A stretch of 64,000 bases of DNA from Lingula anatina (Eukaryota; Brachiopoda; Lingulata; Lingulida; Lingulidae). A program made the position numbers and the translations under genes. Shown piece by piece: positions 60,101-64,000 of the stretch (position 1 is its first letter; each line of letters opens with the position of its first letter). Under the pieces are notes generated by a model. It was not told the origin of the DNA and ran no database searches. It saw only the letters and a program-made list of their open reading frames with translations. Location: the NCBI RefSeq assembly GCF_001039355.2, contig NW_019773847.1, positions 828,550 to 892,549 on the forward strand. The letters run 5' to 3'.

Positions 60101-62652
60101 ATTAAAGTCTTGTACAATATTTTTCCCACATAAGAATCAAGCACACACCAACAGTGGAACCATCTCCCAATGTCCTTAACCTGGGGTTTAGAGCCAGGCT
60201 GACCAGCTTCTCCATGATCTAATCTCCATACATCCCCACCTGCTGTTTCTTAACTTCAGTAGCATTTCACTGTTACTCTCAGTAAAACATTTTTAGACAA
60301 GTTTTACCTAGATCTTATGCCTTTCCTTAGAACCAGAAAATGTAGATGACTGGATGGGTATAGATGTTTCTAGAGTCCGATAAGGGTGTACATATGGAGA
60401 CTTAAATGTAAAGAAGCAGGTCATAATGTATCAGACCTGTCACTCCAGATAAAAGTTTTTTACCTGTCAGCATCCCTGCTTAATAAATGTGGCAGTATAG
60501 GCACTTTCTGTGGACAGACATTTTTCTGTAGGTTGTAAAGACATGCTATTTCATTCTTGAAATTGGCACCACGGATGGCATAGCACAAGGCTGTTTCATA
60601 TAGAAGGAAAAAATAATAATTTATGAGCCAAATACAGAACAAAGAGGCAAAATTGTTAAAATTCACATAATGAAATTGCCAATATGTGAAAAAATTATGA
60701 CAGTGCATAAAATAATATAACAATGTTTAAAGACATAAATACCAATACTATTGCTTATGTGGAAATATAGAAGAGGTATACAGCTTCAGGTAGATGGGAG
60801 TTAAAAGTCACATCTTGAAAATGCCAGTGTTTGAAAAATAAAATCAAAAGATTAAAAAGACAACATAACAAAAAATATTCCAATAAAGCTTTAATTCAAA
60901 CTTTTAATCTAGCTGTATTAACATGATATGAATAACCCCATTTATGATTGAGTTTGAGGGTAATAAGGCACTGTTATTCATCTAAAGCATTAATGCTGGC
61001 ATTATATAAAATATTTTTTGTAAACTTATTTGCAATTATATTAAACAACATTTACCTGCATAATTATCACTGATTCCTAATTATGTAACACTGTTAATTT
61101 AGACTTTTACAAACTGAATTTGTCAGTGAGCTAAAGTTATGGGAGTTTACAGGGAAATCTCAACATGTATTTTATGTAATCTCATTTAATGGCCGCTTGA
61201 AACTTAATTAGGCAAGTGACTTAATAGCCCTGAACTTAGCTAGTGATTACCCAACACTGACCACCAATTGTATCCAAGTACCATCAAAGACTATTTGAAA
61301 AATGAAATTTTCATAAAGAACTGCATTGCTTCTAAAACAGAAAGCAATCACACTGATTTTCCAACACAAGCTGCACTTCAGTCTTATGAATCCTTTCAGT
61401 AAGTTTGAGAATCATAAGTAGCATGGTTTTCCCTTAATGGTCCCCTTATAGCAGTGTCCAAAATACAGTCTTCTTCAACTTTTATGCAATATTACATAAT
61501 GCTTAACAGCCTAATGTCCATCCATTTTTAATAATAAAATAAAAGTATCATGGATTTTCAGAAAATGTGACTAGCAAAGGTCCTCATGCCCACGCAGGTT
61601 CAAAGTCACACCTTGAAAATGCCAATATGTGAAAAATTAAATTTTCACAAAAGCCTGTTTAACTTCCAGAAAAAAGCAATCAGACTTGTTTTCCAGCTAA
61701 AACTGTATTTTTAAATAAAAAAAGTCCTATGTTTCCTTCCTGTAAGATTGAGAAGAGTAAGTGACATGGTTTTCTTTTAATGGTCACTATGGTGGCAGTG
61801 CCCAAAATAGGGTTTTCTTTAATTTTGATGCAATATTACATAATGCTTAACAGCACAGGCACCACCAATCTTTAATAATGCATTGCAGGCAACATGGATA
61901 TTTAGAAAAGGTGACTAGCAAAGGTCTTCAGGCCCATGAAATTTCTAAGTCACACCTTGAAAATGCCAATATGTACACCAGAGATGCCTGCAGTGAAATG
62001 AGTTTCTTTCCATTTTCAACAATTTAATTTACATTAAACAAAATAATCAATTTACTGTAATTTTTATACGATTAATTAAGAATATTGTTGAGATAGGAAA
62101 AATATCAATAAAACAATTTAAAATATCAAATTTGATCCATTCTTAGATCCTGAACATAGTGAATTGTTGAATCTGACAAACTGCAATGATATGAGTTTAT
62201 TTCCATTTTTGACACTTTATTTACCATCATTTTTATACAATCAACTAACAGCATTGTTAAGATGCAGAAAATGTCAAAAGAACACTTTTACATATCTAAT
62301 TAGTTCAATAATGAGACTGTTAACATGCCTAAGAATCAAATCTGAGGAAAAAAACACTTATATACACAAGCTGATTTTCCAACTCAACCTGTATTCCAGT
62401 AAGATTGATCACTCCAGTGATTTTCAAGATGATATGCTTATCAGTTTTCCTTGAAATGTGTTATCAGTGTTGCAAATATACTGAAAAAAAATAATCTGTA
62501 CTAACTCTCATCTTCCCAGTCAGACAGAAAGCATCCTCTAAGTGGTTCTATCTCTAGCTCTCCAGTTGAGCCAACACCATGAAACACACTGTAAGCCAGG
62601 AAGGTGGACTCTGGTGAGAAGTCCATCGTCTTTGAAATCATCCACAAGTCAC
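44928..62652 (-). CDS. ZGRF1: ZGRF1-like SF1 DNA helicase, C-terminal part of gene (16 exons, 5' end outside window)
   Basis: ZGRF1 is a nuclear 5'-3' DNA helicase that supports homologous recombination and interstrand-crosslink repair (known for the human protein). The exons join in consistent phase to 632 visible residues plus stop. Seen: DLWMISKTMDFSPESTFLAYS, typical of the region upstream of the ZGRF1 helicase; motif I GAFGSGKS (about 148-155); Ia SSATNVAVDRVL; motif II DEASQLTEP (about 299); motif III GDTKQL (about 324); LRTQYRCHP; GVITPFRSQ; motif V ISTVDAFQGGEKD; and motif VI RTNVALTRAKHHLLLVG (about 514-530). The wording matches human ZGRF1 (IQGSDAAHENGLEQTLFDRL, LRTQYRCHP, STVDAFQGAEK) better than UPF1, SETX or MOV10. 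The C-terminus is a Ser/Lys/Gln-rich tail. The N-terminal DUF2439 and GRF zinc finger would lie beyond base 64000. All motif residues are intact, so an active helicase is expected. Confidence 0.92.
45770..45879 (-). CDS. ZGRF1-like exon O: motif VI
   Basis: Acceptor gctgtttccag, donor GTAAGC, phase 2 to 1. It encodes RTNVALTRAKHHLLLVG (arginine-finger motif VI), then NLERNPMFKEVIFYCG. Confidence 0.96.
46005..46133 (-). CDS. ZGRF1-like exon N: motif V
   Basis: Acceptor ctatgtttcag, donor GTAAGT, phase 2 to 2. It encodes VNEPSKISAVQISTVDAFQG, GEKDVIILSFVKTNN and AFIDCK. STVDAFQG-EKD is motif V. Confidence 0.96.
46406..46620 (-). CDS. ZGRF1-like exon M: RecA2 domain
   Basis: Acceptor tgtattccag, donor GTAAGG, phase 0 to 2. 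It encodes KSCPPLCFIDVSKGQEAWNR, YNKEEAAFVASLLKKLL and IGVITPFRSQVAKINKEIL, the second RecA fold with the GVIT-P-RSQ motif. Confidence 0.95.
47208..47336 (-). CDS. ZGRF1-like exon L
   Basis: Acceptor attctttcag, donor GTAATC, phase 0. It encodes GHELTTLRTQYRCHPRISAM and LFYGGLLKDGVSEKDREPL. The YRCHP block is the motif IV-region signature of the UPF1-like group. Confidence 0.95.
47585..47668 (-). CDS. ZGRF1-like exon K
   Basis: Acceptor gttttag (short pyrimidine tract), donor GTAAGC, phase 0. It encodes QLNPIIQGSAASNENGLEQ then TMFDRLMAM, almost the human IQGSDAAHENGLEQTLFDRL. Confidence 0.94.
47669..49141 (-). other. ZGRF1-like intron between exons J and K
   Basis: No exon recognised; contains an A-tract at 49073-49097. 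Confidence 0.5.
49073..49097. repeat. Poly(A) tract (poly(T) on the gene strand)
   Basis: 25 A on the + strand, 45 bases downstream of the exon J donor in the direction of transcription. Confidence 0.85.
49142..49240 (-). CDS. ZGRF1-like exon J: motifs II and III
   Basis: Acceptor tgttatttag, donor GTAAGA, phase 0. It encodes ILILDEASQLTEPAALIP (Walker B, DEAS) and SLMVGDTK, which continues as GDTKQL in the next exon. An A-tract of about 25 bases follows the donor by some 45 bases. Confidence 0.95.
49478..49558 (-). CDS. ZGRF1-like exon I
   Basis: Acceptor ttttacatgcag, donor GTAAGT, phase 0. It encodes KLLFARVVGATCATCGESS and LMKGMIFP, matching VRVVGVTCAACPF and DLKFP of human ZGRF1. Confidence 0.93.
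50132..50174 (-). CDS. ZGRF1-like exon H (43-nt microexon)
   Basis: Acceptor ttcatatcag, donor GTGATG (weak), phase 2 to 0. It encodes YLKEAIQKHGINRR, comparable to the YVRKSIEQHK segment of ZGRF1. Both neighbours' phases require an exon of this phase here. Confidence 0.8.
50360..50443 (-). CDS. ZGRF1-like exon G
   Basis: Acceptor gaatattgcag, donor GTTAGT, phase 2 to 2. It encodes VRATGRRKGELRKLERMLKR and AKKPSEKQ, a basic helical region. A 57-bp minisatellite begins about 25 bases upstream of its acceptor. Confidence 0.85.
50470..50673. repeat. 57-bp minisatellite, about 3.5 copies
   Basis: Units contain gacaatacacaaaaa-t-c and catgacaggcattactgtg-tagtt with drift. The period is 57 = 19 codons, so reading frames stay open on both strands. 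These frames are not genes: there is no start context and the array is intronic. Confidence 0.8.
50932..51950. mobile_element. Non-autonomous TIR DNA transposon, 1003 bp, with 8-bp target-site duplication
   Basis: Element 50940-51942 starts caccctgagcttcagagc and ends gctctgaagctcagggtg. The inverted ends pair over about 75 bases, and both flanks are exactly acgtacac (50932-50939 and 51943-51950). The first ~325 bases are repeated directly from 51328, so the element carries a doubled left end. It is GC-richer than its surroundings. There is no transposase ORF. The 8-bp duplication suggests hAT or a similar superfamily (inference). Confidence 0.88.
52210..52300. repeat. Truncated MITE, CAGGGGCGGAT family, copy 3
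   Basis: caggagcagatccagagatat then tttctgacag, gatccatcctccatttt and ggtcttcc-acagaaa match the left half of the 7.5-kb copy. The right half is lost. Confidence 0.75.
52317..52730. repeat. Three tandem copies of a ~120-bp dispersed unit
   Basis: Each unit has gatc-agatcaccaccaaaaa, cctgaaaatttcatcaaaat, and ccataactttttgagttatg then ttgatga. The last copy continues into gaaaacataacctccttggc followed by agaggtaa, which looks like the end of a widely dispersed animal repeat family. Confidence 0.8.
52830..53470. repeat. Satellite-like array of ~145-bp units carrying DR1 motifs, block 1
   Basis: The recurring order is tatgacttcctattcaagtt, caatagtaactatgg, tctctgccagttttggagat, caaagttcagttcatggtga, aaagtaggtcaaaggtcaat and gtcacagttagattgccagt. 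Perfect aggtcaaaggtca occurs at 52916, 53049 and 53308. Short ORFs here are repeat translations. Confidence 0.85.
53481..53622. repeat. Foldback MITE-like element, copy 2 (left arm missing)
   Basis: gagaattaattacagctttg then gaagtgactgg, cacagaccgtgatcacaaga and the terminal catgtgaac match 287-437. The left terminal arm is replaced by the neighbouring satellite. Confidence 0.75.
53630..54590. repeat. ~960-bp repeat module with terminal hairpin, copy A
   Basis: It parallels 56510-57475 almost base for base: taaatttcctac, ttgaaattcttgaaatggga, gttgggcttgacatgctcta, gacctgaagggtaacacc, then ggaacgagttgagattatag and agccggcagaac. It ends in a near-perfect hairpin (54561-54590). Confidence 0.85.
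54708..54785 (-). CDS. ZGRF1-like exon F
   Basis: Acceptor tttatatttcag, donor GTGTGT, phase 2 to 2. It encodes LLEHGFKDFVRVGSAPEISK then RVLPY, matching human LGFENFVRVGS and KPVLPYS. It stands between two blocks of long repeats. Confidence 0.93.
54887..55200. repeat. Repeat head module, copy 1
   Basis: ctagaggatcagagaggcga then taccgcctccggatattgta and ccaccag start this block, and it is repeated at 63428. It continues into the DR1 satellite, so head, satellite and hairpin tail look like parts of one long element. Confidence 0.8.
55200..56509. repeat. Satellite-like array of ~145-bp units carrying DR1 motifs, block 2
   Basis: About nine diverged units of the same repeat as block 1. Perfect aggtcaaaggtca at 55288, 55424 and 55828; degenerate versions at about 55684, 55974, 56118 and 56262. 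tcaaggtcac often follows. Confidence 0.85.
56510..57475. repeat. ~960-bp repeat module with terminal hairpin, copy B
   Basis: Copy of 53630-54590, ending in the hairpin gtaccaccagcg...cgctagtggtac (57447-57474). With the head at 54887 it suggests one ~2.6-kb element filling the intron between ZGRF1-like exons E and F. Confidence 0.85.
57569..57722 (-). CDS. ZGRF1-like exon E: helicase motifs I and Ia
   Basis: Acceptor tttgactcag, donor GTAGGT, phase 1 to 2. It encodes GAFGSGKSSTVAVIIEFLVQ (Walker A) and WKILISSATNVAVDRVL, near-identical in pattern to human GVFGAGKSYLLAVVILFFVQ and WKLLISSSTNVAVDRVL. Confidence 0.96.
57723..58691 (-). other. ZGRF1-like intron between exons D and E
   Basis: AT-rich, no recognised gene or repeat family. 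Confidence 0.5.
58692..58806 (-). CDS. ZGRF1-like exon D
   Basis: Acceptor attttactccag, donor GTGAGG, phase 0 to 1. It encodes EEYAAFYIKKYGLNTDQAEA and ends HVHLIHG, leading into the Walker A loop. The LN-DQA pattern is the Q-motif-like segment of SF1B helicases. Confidence 0.9.
59836..59890 (-). CDS. ZGRF1-like exon C (small, boundaries tentative)
   Basis: Acceptor ttcttttttag, donor chosen as GTGCGT. This is the choice that links exons B and D in phase (2 to 0) and gives MDNRKKQNRSFLLTRREV. Another donor (GTGGTG, three bases earlier) would also keep frame. The sequence is weakly conserved, so the call rests on phase and splice sites. Confidence 0.55.
60464..60590 (-). CDS. ZGRF1-like exon B
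   Basis: Acceptor tatgaaacag, donor GTAAAA, phase 1 to 2. It encodes CYAIRGANFKNEIACLYNLQ and VPILPHLLSRD, comparable to the AL-N-x-ELTTLKNIQ and LPLTQYLL part of human ZGRF1. Confidence 0.85.
61290..61980. repeat. Diverged tandem duplication of a ~340-bp unit
   Basis: Both units contain tgcaatattacataatgctt then aacagc, gtgactagcaaaggtc-tca and gtcacaccttgaaaatgcca then atatgt. A third partial match (gtcacatcttgaaaatgcca) lies at about 60808. Confidence 0.7.
62395..62487. repeat. Fragment of repeat head module beside exon A donor
   Basis: ttttccttgaaatgtgttat then cagtgttgcaaatatactga parallels the 55150 and 63690 copies. It ends about 18 bases from the exon boundary. Confidence 0.65.
62506..62652 (-). 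CDS. ZGRF1-like exon A (first visible)
   Basis: Acceptor tatgttcag, donor GTTAGT, phase 1 to 1. It encodes DLWMISKTMDFSPESTFLAY and ends LRGCFLSDWEDE, matching human KDDLWVVSKTLDFELDTFIACS and LKGYFPSNW. The preceding exon lies outside the window. Confidence 0.9.
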
Positions 62653-62900
62653 CTGAACATACAAAGAGAAACCAAAAATATTAAGTAAGTTATTATTACA
62701 AATAATCTTTCAATTGAGCATTTTTATGCGAGCATCTTGCAAATTGTCTAGATGTTGCTTCGTATTTTAATAAGTTGACAAATATTCAGTCCAGTATCTG
62801 TGTCAAGACTGAATAGATAACAATTAATTTTCATTTAACGCAATGAAATAATCCTGTAAAATAGATTTAAAAAGTTTCTTACGATGACCGTGCCTGACAT

Positions 62901-63240
62901 CACTAGTGGGCTGGATTTGGTCTTAAAATGCAATTTAAGATCACAAGTGCTCTTACACGATCTTAATCATTACAGCAGTAGTCTTAAAATGGACTGAATC
63001 TGCTTTTAAGGTCCAAAATGATCTAACATCTACTTAAGTGGTCAAGCAGATTCCTCCCCTCACAATGGGGGACACCTCCCCTCACAATAGAGGACACTTC
63101 TGCTCACAATAGGAGAATGTGTAAGGGGAGACAACTTAATTGGCTGTCAGACCAGAAATGGCCTTGCTCATGGTTTAAGATCATGTAAGACTATTTGTGA
63201 ACTTAAATTGCACTTTAAGACCAAATCAAGCCCACTAGTG
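62901..63240. mobile_element. 340-bp MITE with ~38-bp terminal inverted repeats
   Basis: Starts cactagtgggct and ggatttggtcttaaaatgca; ends tgcactttaagaccaaatc and aagcccactagtg. The flanks share cat, a possible 3-bp target duplication. The interior has three cctcccctcacaatggggga-like tandem units. No ORF. Confidence 0.75.
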
Positions 63241-63427
63241 CATTCAGCTGACTACCAGCTAAGGATCAAGAGTAAAGAAAGTATTTCATTTGAAATAAAA
63301 ATGTCATCTAGACCTGTATATCAGCCCTACTGTACACACAAGACTTAGAAAACTTGAATGAAAAACATGCCAGTTTTCCAGTCCTGTCCACAGCAACACT
63401 GCACTACAGCTAAATACAGAAAAAAAC

Positions 63428-64000
63428 TAGAGGATCAGAGAGGCGATACCGCCTCCGGATATTGTACCACCAGCTGAAGTAAGTGCATTCGTATGGACCC
63501 CCCCCCCCAAAAAAAAGGGACACCACCACAAATCTTGTGCTTGACAAGCTCTATAAAATGCAATCAACAAGTTCTCAAAATATGCAAAAAAGTATAACTA
63601 AAAATGGTACAATCAAGCAGATTTTCTAATTGACCTGTATTTTCCTAACATTGATCACTCCTGTGATTCTCTAGACAAAATAGGCCTATTGGTTTTCCTT
63701 GAAATATGTTGTCAGTGTTGCATATATGCTGACAAAAGAGAAAACCTAGGGGCAACACCTTGCACATCTCTGCTAGTTTTGAAGATATGAGGGGCAAGAA
63801 AATATGCAGAAAAAGAAAAAGCTCAGTTCATGGTGAAAAAGTAGGTCAAAGGTCAATTTCAATATCAAAGTATATGAATTTATATTCAAGTTCAATAGTA
63901 ACCATGGGCATTTCTTTGCCATTTTTGGAGATTTAAAGGCCAGAAAACATGCAAAACGCAGTTCACCATAAAAAGTAGGTCAAAGGTCAATTTCAAGGTC
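63428..64000. repeat. Repeat head module copy 2 followed by DR1 satellite, cut by window edge
   Basis: Same start as 54887 (ctagaggatcagagaggcga), then the ~145-bp units with aggtcaaaggtca at 63843 and 63977. Continues beyond the window. Confidence 0.8.

Larger units (their letters stand above)
60591..62505 (-). other. ZGRF1-like intron between exons A and B
   Basis: No exon found. It contains a diverged tandem duplication (61290-61980) and a fragment of the repeat head module next to the exon A donor. Confidence 0.5.

Noticed and set aside
44928-62652. UPF1, SETX, MOV10 or IGHMBP2 identity for the helicase
   Set aside because: The general motifs are shared, but the IQGSAASNENGLEQTMFDRL block, the DLWMISKTMDF region and the motif V/VI wording follow ZGRF1.

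Overview
The window is AT-rich animal genomic DNA: compact exons with GT/AG introns of 0.1 to 12 kb, many microsatellites, and many small DNA-transposon and satellite-like repeats. The two protein-coding genes are metazoan. Their divergence from the human proteins and the repeat style suggest a marine invertebrate, perhaps a deuterostome such as an echinoderm; that placement is an inference and no single feature proves it. No tRNA, rRNA, CRISPR or prokaryotic operon structure was seen.

Layout: (1) 1-10143 has no recognisable gene and holds foldback elements, a ~702-bp tandem duplication joined by an ambiguous base, and microsatellites. (2) 10144-39511 (+) is a complete RasGRP-type Ras/Rap exchange-factor gene in 17 coding exons. 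All splice phases agree and the model gives 937 codons plus stop. The protein has a ~200-residue Ser/Pro-rich N-terminal extension, then REM, CDC25 RasGEF, two EF-hands, a canonical C1 domain and a C-terminal coiled coil. Its ~11.9-kb first coding intron contains a decayed LINE on the minus strand. (3) 39512-44927 is the tail-to-tail intergenic gap. (4) 44928-62652 (-) is the 3' half of a ZGRF1-like superfamily 1 helicase gene: 16 exons and 632 visible residues including all helicase motifs. Its 5' half lies beyond the right edge. (5) The ZGRF1 introns from 50.4 to 57.5 kb and the right edge are packed with repeats: a 57-bp minisatellite, a 1-kb inverted-repeat transposon with a clean 8-bp target-site duplication, and arrays of a ~145-bp unit that repeatedly carries nuclear-receptor-like DR1 motifs.

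How the genes work: RasGRP proteins couple diacylglycerol (C1) and calcium (EF-hands) to Ras/Rap activation at membranes. ZGRF1 is a nuclear 5'-3' DNA helicase of recombination and crosslink repair. Nothing in the sequence suggests that they function together; they are simply convergent neighbours. The most interesting material is the repeat-borne regulatory-like motifs, the composite transposon, a possible alternative short RasGRP isoform, and the start region of RasGRP, where the ATG sits inside a consensus splice donor.
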